Shown here: positions 39,827-48,524 of the stretch, one piece after another | Position numbering within the stretch: position 1 is the stretch's first letter | How the letters are laid out: each line of letters begins with the position of its first letter | Source of the DNA: Arcobacter siniprincipis | GTDB lineage: Bacteria > Campylobacterota > Campylobacteria > Campylobacterales > Arcobacteraceae | Direction: 5' to 3' | Length of the DNA stretch: 64,000 nt | Assembly (NCBI RefSeq): GCF_048571125.1 | Contig: NZ_CP182343.1 | Span: 3,224,001-3,288,000, forward strand | Position numbers and translations under genes: made by a program | Notes under the pieces: model-generated | The model's input: the letters and a program-made list of their open reading frames with translations, nothing else | What the model was told of the DNA's origin: nothing | Database searches by the model: none

Positions 39827-40843
39827 CTAGTTTTGTGTTTTTCTAAGAACATCAATTAATTGTTTACTATATGGACCTTTTTTAGAATATTCATCCCATA
39901 AACCAGCACCTGCTTTTTTCCAAGCTGCTTTATCAGCTTCTGAAGGTTCTGGACTCCATTTTAGACCTTTTTTAACCATTTCATCAACAGCTTCTTTTTC
40001 CCATTGTCTTGATTTAGTTAATTGTTCTTTTGCATGATCTACAGTTGCTTCATACACTTCTTTTTTTAATTTATCAGATAATTTATCCCAAGCTGATTTA
40101 TTAACAAGAATAGGTAATACTTGTGCACCAGCTAATGGTAATTTATACATATATTTCGCAACTTCTACGTGATTTCCATCTCTGTGGTCAATCATATTTG
40201 AACCAATAGAACCATCAATAACACCTGTTGCTAAACTTGTATAAATTTCACTCCAAGCTAAAGATACAGGAGATGCTCCTAAGTTTCTTAAGAATTTACC
40301 ATATGCACCTGGTGCTCTAATTTTAAGCCCTTGGAAATCTGCAATTGAATTAATTGGTTTTTTAGTAATAATATAAACTGGTGGTTGAATATAAGGCTCT
40401 AACCATACAAGTCCTTGAGCAGCGTAAGCTTTTTTAAGGATATCTCCAAAACCTTGTTCATGGAAAAGTTTATATAATTTATCAGTATCTGCTGTACCAC
40501 CTGGTAAACCAAGTTCAACTATACCTGCTGGTAATTCTCCTGCATTAAGTGCTTGGAAAGGTGCAATCATTTGTACTAAACCTGATTTTGCAGCTCCTAA
40601 TAATCCAGAACTACCAACACCTTCTCCTGAGAAAAGTACTTGAACTTTAATCTCTCCATTAGTTTTTGTTTCTATTCCTTTAGCAAGATCTTCATAGATT
40701 TTACCAAATGCTGTTCCTCGTCCGTATAAATTACCGAACCTCCAATTAAACTCTGCTGCAGAAGCAGTATCAACCATAGCCATAACACCTAATAATGCAA
40801 TTATAGATGTCGCCATTATGTTCTTTTTTAACTTACTAAACAT
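39827..40843 (-). CDS. dctP: TRAP transporter substrate-binding protein DctP
   Basis: This 338-residue periplasmic binding protein has a signal peptide ending near 'VDTASAAEF'. The DctP signature 'GLKIRAPGAYGKFLRNLGAS' carries the arginine that in relatives binds the substrate carboxylate, and 'WSEIYTSLATGVIDGSIG' follows. The ligand should carry an acidic group (carboxylate or perhaps sulfonate). Co-localisation with a GabT-like aminotransferase points to an omega-amino acid or its keto or hydroxy relative; this is inference. It lies 146 bp after the aminotransferase gene, with a strong hairpin in between. Confidence 0.95.
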   Translation of the reverse strand: MFSKLKKNIMATSIIALLGVMAMVDTASAAEFNWRFGNLYGRGTAFGKIYEDLAKGIETKTNGEIKVQVLFSGEGVGSSGLLGAAKSGLVQMIAPFQALNAGELPAGIVELGLPGGTADTDKLYKLFHEQGFGDILKKAYAAQGLVWLEPYIQPPVYIITKKPINSIADFQGLKIRAPGAYGKFLRNLGASPVSLAWSEIYTSLATGVIDGSIGSNMIDHRDGNHVEVAKYMYKLPLAGAQVLPILVNKSAWDKLSDKLKKEVYEATVDHAKEQLTKSRQWEKEAVDEMVKKGLKWSPEPSEADKAAWKKAGAGLWDEYSKKGPYSKQLIDVLRKTQN

Positions 40844-40892
40844 TTTATTCCTTTTTATTTTTATTTTTATTTTCTCAATTAAAACTTTTAAT

Positions 40893-40920
40893 TAATGATT
40901 TACAAAAAAGTAAATCATTA
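40893..40920 (-). other. Intergenic hairpin between aminotransferase gene and dctP
   Basis: TAATGATTTAC and GTAAATCATTA pair perfectly (11 bp) around six A. There is no T run on the minus strand, so it is more likely an RNA-processing or stabilising stem that sets dctP levels than a full terminator. Confidence 0.55.
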
Positions 40921-40989
40921 GTATCCAGATTAGTTGTTTACACCTATTTTAATAATAAAAAGTCCCCCCTTTTCTTATAATTTAAATTT

Positions 40990-42270
40990 CTATTTTATTA
41001 AACTTCTAAATAACTCTGAGAATTTATCTAAACCTTCATTTGCAGTTTCATCACTTATTGTTAATGGAGGTAAAAATCTAATTACATTTCCGTTATATCC
41101 ACAAGATAATAAAATCAATCCATACTCTACTGCTTTTGAAATAATTGCTTTAGTTAAGTCTGTATTTGGAACATTCGCATCACCATCAACCATTAATTCC
41201 ATTGCAATCATAGAACCTTTATTTCGTACATGAGATATTAATGTTGGGAATTCATTTTGTAATTCAGTTAATCTTTTATTGAATAAATCTCCAATAATTA
41301 CTGATCTATTTAATAAATCTTCTTCTTCCATAACTTTAAGTACTGCTAAACCTGCTGCACAACCTACTGGTGAACCACCATAAGTTCCCCCTAATCCACC
41401 AGGAACAGGAGCATCCATAATTTCTGATTTTCCAACAACTGCTGATAATGGATAACCACCAGCAATACCTTTTGCCATAGTCATTAAATCTGGTTCAACA
41501 CCTGAATATTCACTATTAAACATTTTTCCAGTTCTACCAAATCCTGATTGAATCTCATCAAAAATTAATACAATTCCATTTTCATCACATATTTTTCTTA
41601 AAGCTTGTAATAGTTCAACTGGTGTTTGGTAAAATCCACCCTCACCTTGAACTGGTTCTACAATAATTGCTGCTACATCTTCTGCTACTACATCTGATTT
41701 AAATACATTTTTAATAGCTCTTAAAGAATCTTCAACAGTAGCACCATAAGCATCAGCTGGAAAAGGAACATGATAAATTTCACCAGGAAATGGTCCAAAT
41801 CCAATTTTGTAAGGGGCTGTTTTACCTGTTAATGCCATTGTTAAACTAGTTCTTCCATGAAAAGCTCCATTAAATGCGATTACAGCTCTTCTTTTTGTAT
41901 GTGCTCTTGCAATTTTTACACAGTTTTCAACTGCTTCTGCACCAGTTGTTACAAAAATTGCTTTTTTTGGAGTATCACCAGGAGCTAATGCAGTTAATTT
42001 TTCTGCTAATTCAACTGCTACTTCATAAGGATTTACCATTACACAAGTATGACTAAAATTTTCTATTTGTGTTTTTACAGCTTCAACAATTTTTGGATGA
42101 CTATGCCCTGTATTACATACAGCTATCCCTGTTCCAAAATCAATAAATCTATTACCTTCAACATCCCAAACTTCTGCATTTTTTGCTTCTTTAACAAATA
42201 CAGGATAAGTATTTCCTTGTCCTCTAGCAAATACTTTGTTTTTTCGTTCTTGTAATTTTTGATTTGTCAT
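40990..42270 (-). CDS. gabT: Class III aminotransferase, GabT-like
   Basis: This 426-residue PLP enzyme closely follows E. coli GabT in layout: 'VWDVEGNRFIDFGTGIAV', 'FVTTGAEAVENCVKIARA', 'FNGAFHGRTSLTMALTGK', 'IVEPVQGEGGFY', 'LIFDEIQSGFGRTGK' and the PLP lysine in 'TMAKGIAGGYPLSA'. It should transfer the amino group of a terminal-amine substrate such as GABA to a keto acid. Taurine, hypotaurine or beta-alanine cannot be excluded. It is first in a run leading to dctPQM, uspA and the dehydrogenase, and its promoter region holds the repeat shared with the regulator locus. Confidence 0.85.
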   Translation of the reverse strand: MTNQKLQERKNKVFARGQGNTYPVFVKEAKNAEVWDVEGNRFIDFGTGIAVCNTGHSHPKIVEAVKTQIENFSHTCVMVNPYEVAVELAEKLTALAPGDTPKKAIFVTTGAEAVENCVKIARAHTKRRAVIAFNGAFHGRTSLTMALTGKTAPYKIGFGPFPGEIYHVPFPADAYGATVEDSLRAIKNVFKSDVVAEDVAAIIVEPVQGEGGFYQTPVELLQALRKICDENGIVLIFDEIQSGFGRTGKMFNSEYSGVEPDLMTMAKGIAGGYPLSAVVGKSEIMDAPVPGGLGGTYGGSPVGCAAGLAVLKVMEEEDLLNRSVIIGDLFNKRLTELQNEFPTLISHVRNKGSMIAMELMVDGDANVPNTDLTKAIISKAVEYGLILLSCGYNGNVIRFLPPLTISDETANEGLDKFSELFRSLIK

Positions 42271-42324
42271 TTTTTTCCTCTTTTATTTTTAATAATTTTG
42301 CTTCATTTAATTATTACAGAAGAG

Positions 42325-42342
42325 AGTACTCAAATAGTATCA
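42325..42342. promoter_or_regulatory. Candidate response-regulator site upstream of gabT-like operon
   Basis: AGTACTCAAATAGTAT matches 15 of 16 bases of AGTATTCAAATAGTAT at 46192-46207. Both contain half-sites spaced 11 bp, the spacing expected for a head-to-tail OmpR-family dimer. Confidence 0.5.
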
Positions 42343-42418
42343 TTATTGATTATTTTTAATGTTTTATTAAAGGATATTTATAGAAGATATTTTATGTATA
42401 AAGTGAATAAAAACAAGG

Positions 42419-44932
42419 CTATTTATTTTGATTCTTATTTTCTAGTGAAAAGTTATTCTTTATATTAATGGGAATAAAAATAGAAAATTTAACTCCATTG
42501 GGAATATTTTGAACACTTAATTCGCCTTTCATATTTTGTTCAATAATCATTTTACTCATATATAACCCAAGCCCTGTACCATTGTAGCTATCTTTTGTAG
42601 TAAAATAAGGTTCAAATATTTTATGAATAATAGATTCATTTATTCCACCTGCATTATCTGCAATTAATATTCTAATATGAGTTTCAGCTTTCTTAGTTGT
42701 TATCGTAATACATGGATTCTTTATTTTCAAATCTAAAAAAGCATCTTTTGAGTTTGTAAGGATATTTAATAAAACTTGAGAAAGTTCACTTTCAAATCCA
42801 CATATAATGGCATCATATGAAATTCTATTTTCAATTTTAATATTATTACTTTTAAAACTATCATCAATAAGAAATATTGTTTGTTGCAAAGCATCCCCTA
42901 TTGAAAATAATTGTTTTTCTTTATTTGGTTTAAAAAAGTTTTTAAAATCATCAATTGTTTTTGACATTTTATCTGTAAGTGCATTACTTAAAACTCTTTG
43001 TTTCTCCAAATACTCTTTATCTAGTTTTCCAAGAGAGTGTCTTAAATGTATATTTTGAATAACTGTACTTAATGCACTTAATGGTTGTCTCCATTGATGA
43101 GCAATCATACTTATCATCTCTCCCATTTCTGCAAGTTTAGATTGTTGAATCAATAGTTGTTCTTGTTTTTTTCTATTATTGATTTCTTCTTTTATTCTAG
43201 TATCCAAGGTATTATTTAGATGTTCAAGTTCGTGAGTTTTGATTTTTAGTTTTTTATTTGAAAGTTCTAATTCTTGAGTTCTACTTTGTACTTTCTTTTC
43301 TAAAGTACTATTTAACATCTCTATTTCTTCTTTCACATTTGTCAGTTTTTTAATGTAGTTGCGTTGAAGTATGTATGTATATAAAATTAAAAGTAAAATA
43401 AAAAATAAAAAAGATATAACACTCCAAAATAATTTATAATCAATACTTTTTTCATATTTAATAGATACCCATTTATTAATAATTCTTTGTTTTGTTTCAT
43501 CACTTATAGAATCCACTACTTTCTCAAATATACTTAGAAGTACGGGATCATCATTTTTTACACCAACAGATAGATGCCATTTCTCGTCAAATTTACCTGA
43601 TATTTGCAAACTTCCATAAAACTCTTCTTGAAAAGCATAAGCAACATTAAGATGTGTAGTTACTTGTCCAAAGAGTTCTCCTCTTTCAACTTTTTTCAAC
43701 CCCATTCGTAAGTGATCCATATCTACAACTTTCAAATTAGGGTAATCTCGTCTTATTATTTCATTATATGCAAAGTTTTTTTGAATACCAATCTTTTTGT
43801 TTTTTAGCATTTTCAAATCACTAATAAAGCTTACATTTCTTTTTGTAACTAAAACCAAAGGAGCAGTTACATATGGTTTTGTAAAATTCATATAATGTTC
43901 TCTTGATTTTATATCTTGAACAAGGGAAAGAACATCACACTTCCTCTCTTCCATGTACTTTAAAGATTCTGTCCAGTTTTTTGTTTCTATAAGATGTAAA
44001 GGAATTCCAATTTTTTTCTCAAAAACTTTCATATAATCAGCAACAATACCAACATGTTTATGATTCTCTATTTTTTCATAGGGCATCCAATCTGGATCCA
44101 CACACAAATTAATATTTGTTCTTCTTTGCAAATAATTAATTTGTTCTTTTGTAAACATAATAGGTAAGTTAGCCAAGTCTTTTAAAAACCATTTGTCAAA
44201 AAGTTTTTTAGTATCTTTTATTGAAATAGAGTTTAATCCTTTTTCTAAAATGGATTGGAGTTCTCTTTTATCTTTTCTAATAAAAAAATATAATTTTGAA
44301 GGATTAAAACTAATAAGTGGCATAGCTTTTAAATCAATAATTAAATTTTTTTCCAAATACTTTTGAATAAGAATAGGAGAAGCTATTAGTGCATCAACAT
44401 TTCCTTCAAGAAGTTCTTGTGCAGATTCTTGCGCATTTTTTGTTTCTACTATTTTTATAAATGGATATTGTTTTTTAATATTTGATATTGCTCCTGCTTC
44501 ATTAATAACAGCTACTCTTTTATTTTCCAAATCATCAATTGAATTAATATTAATTTGTTCTTTTTTTACAAATAAAATATTCTTAATTTCTAAGATATCA
44601 GAAGTGTATACACCATAATCACTTTTTACTTTTTTTTGATTTATCACAGGAGCTACATCTATTTCTTGATTTTCAAATGCAGATTCTACATCTCCTTGAG
44701 TAATATCAACTGATTTAGTTTTAATTTGGAATTTCTTTATTATGAGATTTAAAACATCATTTGCAAAGCCATTTCTTTGATAATCTCGGGTTAAGTAACT
44801 TAAGGGATATAAATCTGTAATACCTATTTTTATTTCATTGTTTTTAATCCACTTTTTCTCTTCTTTACTTAAATCCGTTGAGTTAGCATATAAAACACTA
44901 AAAAAGAAAAAAAGAAAAAAAATAAACTTCAA
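42419..44932 (-). CDS. Sensor histidine kinase with two periplasmic solute-binding domains
   Basis: This 837-residue protein has a signal sequence and two SBP_bac_3-type domains in tandem (about 20-245 and 255-490). A membrane helix (about 505-525) and a long coiled coil lead to a HisKA domain with 'MISMIAHQWRQPLSA' (His near 612) and an HATPase domain ('NILTNSKDAF', 'DNAGGI', 'GTGLGLYM'). It should sense a small ligand in the periplasm and phosphorylate a partner. The start is TTG at 44932 with AGGGG upstream. It is followed by the gabT-like operon and preceded by the receiver-kinase gene on the same strand. The sensor half is homologous to the diguanylate cyclase at 51643. Confidence 0.92.
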   Translation of the reverse strand: MKFIFFLFFFFSVLYANSTDLSKEEKKWIKNNEIKIGITDLYPLSYLTRDYQRNGFANDVLNLIIKKFQIKTKSVDITQGDVESAFENQEIDVAPVINQKKVKSDYGVYTSDILEIKNILFVKKEQININSIDDLENKRVAVINEAGAISNIKKQYPFIKIVETKNAQESAQELLEGNVDALIASPILIQKYLEKNLIIDLKAMPLISFNPSKLYFFIRKDKRELQSILEKGLNSISIKDTKKLFDKWFLKDLANLPIMFTKEQINYLQRRTNINLCVDPDWMPYEKIENHKHVGIVADYMKVFEKKIGIPLHLIETKNWTESLKYMEERKCDVLSLVQDIKSREHYMNFTKPYVTAPLVLVTKRNVSFISDLKMLKNKKIGIQKNFAYNEIIRRDYPNLKVVDMDHLRMGLKKVERGELFGQVTTHLNVAYAFQEEFYGSLQISGKFDEKWHLSVGVKNDDPVLLSIFEKVVDSISDETKQRIINKWVSIKYEKSIDYKLFWSVISFLFFILLLILYTYILQRNYIKKLTNVKEEIEMLNSTLEKKVQSRTQELELSNKKLKIKTHELEHLNNTLDTRIKEEINNRKKQEQLLIQQSKLAEMGEMISMIAHQWRQPLSALSTVIQNIHLRHSLGKLDKEYLEKQRVLSNALTDKMSKTIDDFKNFFKPNKEKQLFSIGDALQQTIFLIDDSFKSNNIKIENRISYDAIICGFESELSQVLLNILTNSKDAFLDLKIKNPCITITTKKAETHIRILIADNAGGINESIIHKIFEPYFTTKDSYNGTGLGLYMSKMIIEQNMKGELSVQNIPNGVKFSIFIPINIKNNFSLENKNQNK

Positions 44933-44958
44933 ACAATTACCCCTAAATATTTTTCTGA

Positions 44959-46152
44959 TTATAGCATACTAGGTATTATTATATAAAAAGAAATACCTTC
45001 TTTAATATTTTTTGCAAATAATTCTCCTTGATGGTGACTTTGCACTATAATTTTTGACATATAAAGACCTATTCCTGTACCATTTTTTTCTTTTTTAGTT
45101 GAAAAATATGGTTCAAAAATAATATCTAAATCTTCTTCTGCAATTCCTCCACCATTGTCATGTATTTCTATTTGGACACTATCTTCTAAATCTAAAGTTT
45201 TAATTTCTATTTTTGCATCTTTTGTCTTTTTTTCTATAAACTTATCTTGAGCATTTTTTAGTATATTTAAAAACACATGAATAATTTCATTTTCATAAAT
45301 ATTGATTTGATTTTGACTTTCAAATTTTTGTATTAATTCAATATTATTAGATTCTAAATCTCTTTGTATTATCTTTAGTGACTTTTTAATAGAATTTTCA
45401 ATAGTTGTATTAACAAGCTCTTTATCTGTCTTAAAAAAATTCCTAAAATCATCTATGGTAGTAGTTAAATTTTGTACATAAAATTCTATTTCATCAAGCT
45501 TATTAGTGAAAAATTTAGTTTGTTCTGTTCGACCTTCTTGTGTATCTAAATCAAATTTTTCAGATAGTAATTTATATTTTAAATTAAAAGATGCTGTTCC
45601 AATTGAAGATAAGGGTTGTCTCCATTGATGAGCTATCATACTTATCATTTCACCCATTGCGGCAAATCTTGATTGACTTTCTATAATATGTTGTTTTTCT
45701 TCATTCTTTTTAATTTCTATTTCTAGTTTTATGTTCTTTTTTATTAGCTCTTCTTTAAGAACTTTTGCCTGTATTGCTTTTGTTAGATTTTCTTTTAATT
45801 TATAAATATCAATAGGTTTTAATACATAAGCATCAATGTTTAATTCAATAGATTGTAAAAGAAAACTTGTTTCATGGTGGGCAGTAGTAATAACTATAGG
45901 AATATCTTTATCAATTTCTCTAATCTTTTCAATCATACCAAGTCCATCTAATTTGGGCATTTTGATGTCGGTTAGGATTAAATCTATTTTTTTATTAGAA
46001 GATTTAAAAATAGATAAACCTTCTTGCCCATTTTGAGCACAAATAACATTTATTCCAAAAAGATTTAGAGTTTCTGTTATTCCTTCTTGTATTATAGATT
46101 CATCTTCTGCATAAAGAACCGTTATATTTTTAAGGACTTGATTATCTGTCAT
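44959..46152 (-). CDS. Receiver-histidine kinase hybrid (cytoplasmic)
   Basis: This 397-residue soluble protein has an N-terminal receiver domain (about 8-125, phosphoacceptor Asp62 in 'LTDIKMPKLDG'), a coiled coil, a HisKA box with His175 in 'MISMIAHQWRQPLSS', and an HATPase domain ('NILKNAQDKF', 'DNGGGI', 'GTGIGLYM'). The layout fits an intermediate in a phosphorelay. It is 26 bp upstream of the membrane kinase gene on the same strand and divergent from the OmpR-type regulator. Confidence 0.92.
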   Translation of the reverse strand: MTDNQVLKNITVLYAEDESIIQEGITETLNLFGINVICAQNGQEGLSIFKSSNKKIDLILTDIKMPKLDGLGMIEKIREIDKDIPIVITTAHHETSFLLQSIELNIDAYVLKPIDIYKLKENLTKAIQAKVLKEELIKKNIKLEIEIKKNEEKQHIIESQSRFAAMGEMISMIAHQWRQPLSSIGTASFNLKYKLLSEKFDLDTQEGRTEQTKFFTNKLDEIEFYVQNLTTTIDDFRNFFKTDKELVNTTIENSIKKSLKIIQRDLESNNIELIQKFESQNQINIYENEIIHVFLNILKNAQDKFIEKKTKDAKIEIKTLDLEDSVQIEIHDNGGGIAEEDLDIIFEPYFSTKKEKNGTGIGLYMSKIIVQSHHQGELFAKNIKEGISFYIIIPSML

Positions 46153-46172
46153 AAAATCTCTTTTAAATTTTT

Positions 46173-46223
46173 AAATAGTTTAGCAATAAATAGTATTCAA
46201 ATAGTATTCAATTACTATTTAAA
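46173..46223. promoter_or_regulatory. Tandem 11-bp repeats between kinase and regulator genes
   Basis: AAATAGTATTC occurs twice in exact tandem (46188-46198, 46199-46209). An AAATAGTTT variant lies at 46173, and an inverted relative (ATTACTATTTAAAT) follows at 46210-46223. The arrangement suits binding of the adjacent OmpR-type regulator and autoregulation of both divergent genes. Confidence 0.6.
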
Positions 46224-46322
46224 TATTATCATAATTTATATATTAGTACTCTATCTTGGAAAGCTTTTTTATACACAAATATAAGAAACAAAATGCTACT
46301 ATAACTTTTTAAAAGGATTCTA

Positions 46323-47054
46323 ATGGATTATGGATTGTTGAAAAAATATACTAAAGATTTTAATGTACTTTTTGTTGAAGATGACATTGACTTTAGAAAA
46401 GAATTTTTTGAATTACTCCAAGATATTTTTCCAAAAGTTACAATAGCAGTTGATGGATTAGATGCCTTAAACAAGTATAAAGAATTTTATGCACAAACAA
46501 ATAAATTTTATGATTTGATAATTTCAGATATAAAAATGCCAAATTTTGATGGTACCCAATTAGTTGAGGCAATATATAAAATAAAAGATGATCAAACTAT
46601 TGTAATCTTATCTGCAAGAAATGAATTCAAATATCTTTTGCCTTTAGTCAATCTAGGAATACATCAGTTTTTCACTAAACCAATAAATTATTCTACTTTT
46701 TTGGATGATATTTTTAAACTAACTAATCAAATTTATCACCTAAAATTAAATGATAATAAAAATGTATTAAGAATTGATGAGTCTTTAGTTTGGGATATAG
46801 AAAATAAAAGACTAATGCAAAATAATGCAGAAATAAAACTAACAAAAAAAGAGATTATCTTTGTAGATACAATACTAAGTAATAATGGGAGAATATGCAC
46901 AGTAGATGAACTGATTGATATTATTTGGTTTGAAGAGTTTGATGTTAATGCAGATATTAGAAATCTTAAAAATATCATTTCTCGTTTACGAAAAAAAGTA
47001 CCCCAATTACATGTAAAAAATATTTATGGGATGGGATATAAAGCTGATTATTGA
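46323..47054 (+). CDS. OmpR/PhoB-type response regulator
   Basis: This 243-residue protein has a receiver domain with acidic pocket 'VLFVEDD' and phosphoacceptor Asp69 in 'IISDIKMPNFDG', and a winged-helix DNA-binding domain (about 150-243, 'LTKKEIIFVDTILSNNGR', ending 'HVKNIYGMGYKADY'). It is divergent from the two kinases and presumably their output. Its stop codon lies 8 bp before the second direct repeat begins. The repeated AGTATTCAAAT boxes in its upstream region are its most likely target. Confidence 0.93.
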   Translation: MDYGLLKKYTKDFNVLFVEDDIDFRKEFFELLQDIFPKVTIAVDGLDALNKYKEFYAQTNKFYDLIISDIKMPNFDGTQLVEAIYKIKDDQTIVILSARNEFKYLLPLVNLGIHQFFTKPINYSTFLDDIFKLTNQIYHLKLNDNKNVLRIDESLVWDIENKRLMQNNAEIKLTKKEIIFVDTILSNNGRICTVDELIDIIWFEEFDVNADIRNLKNIISRLRKKVPQLHVKNIYGMGYKADY

Positions 47055-47074
47055 TAAGTGATATTTAAATCCAT

Positions 47075-47112
47075 AAAAAAAGGGGGAAACAATAAAGCTT
47101 CCCCCTTTTAAT
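47075..47112 (-). terminator. Bidirectional terminator after aldehyde dehydrogenase copy 2
   Basis: The same 10-bp stem as at 36007-36044 (AAAGGGGGAA with TTCCCCCTTT). Here it separates the response regulator from the convergent dehydrogenase. Confidence 0.85.
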
Positions 47113-47129
47113 TTAGATTAAATCTCTTC

Positions 47130-48524
47130 TTATAATACTGGTGATTTGATTACCATCATTTTTTGGTTTGTCATCTCTTCCATACTATAGTGTATTCCAC
47201 CTAATCCTAATCCTGAAGCTTTCGCTCCTCCAAACGGCATCCAATCTACTCTAAATGCTGTATGGTCATTTACCATAATTGCTGTCCCATTTATTCTTTT
47301 TACTGCTTTTAATGCCGTATCTATATTTTTTGTAAACACTGCTGCTTGGAAAGAAACATCTAAAGAATTCGCTCTATCGAATGCTTCTTCTATATCTGAG
47401 TAAGAATAAATTACTACTACTGGTCCAAATATCTCTTTTTGAGAAATAATTGCATCATCAGATGGGTTTAAAATTACTGTTGGTTCAAAGCAAGAATCTG
47501 AAATTCTTTTACCACCAGTTAATATTTTCCCACCTTTTGCTACTGCATCATTTACCCATTCTTCTACTCTATTTACTTCATTATGGTTAATTAGTGGTCC
47601 TACTTCTGTTTTAGGGTCTAATTGATCACCAACTACTAATTTAGATGCATAATCAGAAAGTTTAGAAGATACTTCTTCACAAATTGATTCATGCACATAT
47701 ACTCTTTGCACAGAAACACAAACTTGACCTGCATGGTAGAATCCACCTTTACCCAAGTCTGGAATCATTGCATCGATATCTGCATCTGGTTCTACTATTA
47801 CAGGGGCAACACCACCATGTTCTAGAGCAACTCTTGTTCCATTTGCCACTTTAGATTTTAAGTACCAACCAACTGCACCAGAACCTATAAATGTTAGGAA
47901 ATCTACTTTAGGAGAAGTTGCAAGCAGTTCTCCTCCATGTCTATCACAAACTACTGCTTGTGCCCATCCTTTTGGAAGTCCTGCTTCTTCTAGAATTTCT
48001 ACTAATCTTATTGCACTCATTGGAGTTTGAGTTGCTGGTTTGATTACTACTGGGCATCCTACTGCGATTGCTGGAATTACTTGGTGAACTGCTAGGTTAA
48101 ATGGGTGATTAAATGCTGATATTGCTGCTACCACTCCTATTGGTTCTCTAAATGTGTAAGCCATTCTATTTGCACTTGAAGCTGTATGACCCATTGCCAC
48201 TTCTTTTCCTTCTAGTGCTCCTAGGGCTTCAATAGATAGTTTTATACCGTTGATTGCTCTATTTATTTCAACTTTAGAATCTACATAAGGCTTCCCACCT
48301 TCACTTGCACAAAGTATTGTTAATTCTTCTATTTGAGAAGACATTATTTCTGCTACTTTCTCTAAAATCTCTATTCTTTTATATTTTGGTAAGGCATTCT
48401 TATGATCTAAAAAAGTATCACTTGCTAAATCTATCGCTGCTTGTACTTCTTCTTCACTATTAAACGGAACATTCCCTACTACTTTCCCATCATACGGTGA
48501 TGTTACTTCTATTGTTTTACTCAT
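47130..48524 (-). CDS. Aldehyde dehydrogenase family protein, copy 2
   Basis: The 464-residue product is identical residue for residue to copy 1, including catalytic Cys in 'GQVCVSVQRVYV'. Here the gene overlaps the upstream ThDP-enzyme gene by 8 bp, so translation of the two is coupled. That fits a two-step pathway in which the ThDP enzyme and the dehydrogenase handle related aldehydes or 2-oxo compounds. It differs from copy 1 only in context: its own ribosome-binding sequence (GGAG) lies inside the end of the upstream gene. Confidence 0.93.
   Translation of the reverse strand: MSKTIEVTSPYDGKVVGNVPFNSEEEVQAAIDLASDTFLDHKNALPKYKRIEILEKVAEIMSSQIEELTILCASEGGKPYVDSKVEINRAINGIKLSIEALGALEGKEVAMGHTASSANRMAYTFREPIGVVAAISAFNHPFNLAVHQVIPAIAVGCPVVIKPATQTPMSAIRLVEILEEAGLPKGWAQAVVCDRHGGELLATSPKVDFLTFIGSGAVGWYLKSKVANGTRVALEHGGVAPVIVEPDADIDAMIPDLGKGGFYHAGQVCVSVQRVYVHESICEEVSSKLSDYASKLVVGDQLDPKTEVGPLINHNEVNRVEEWVNDAVAKGGKILTGGKRISDSCFEPTVILNPSDDAIISQKEIFGPVVVIYSYSDIEEAFDRANSLDVSFQAAVFTKNIDTALKAVKRINGTAIMVNDHTAFRVDWMPFGGAKASGLGLGGIHYSMEEMTNQKMMVIKSPVL

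Noticed and set aside
41874..42468. Plus-strand frames over the gabT-like gene start and upstream region
   Set aside because: They are leucine/phenylalanine-rich antisense artefacts; the minus-strand aminotransferase explains the sequence.
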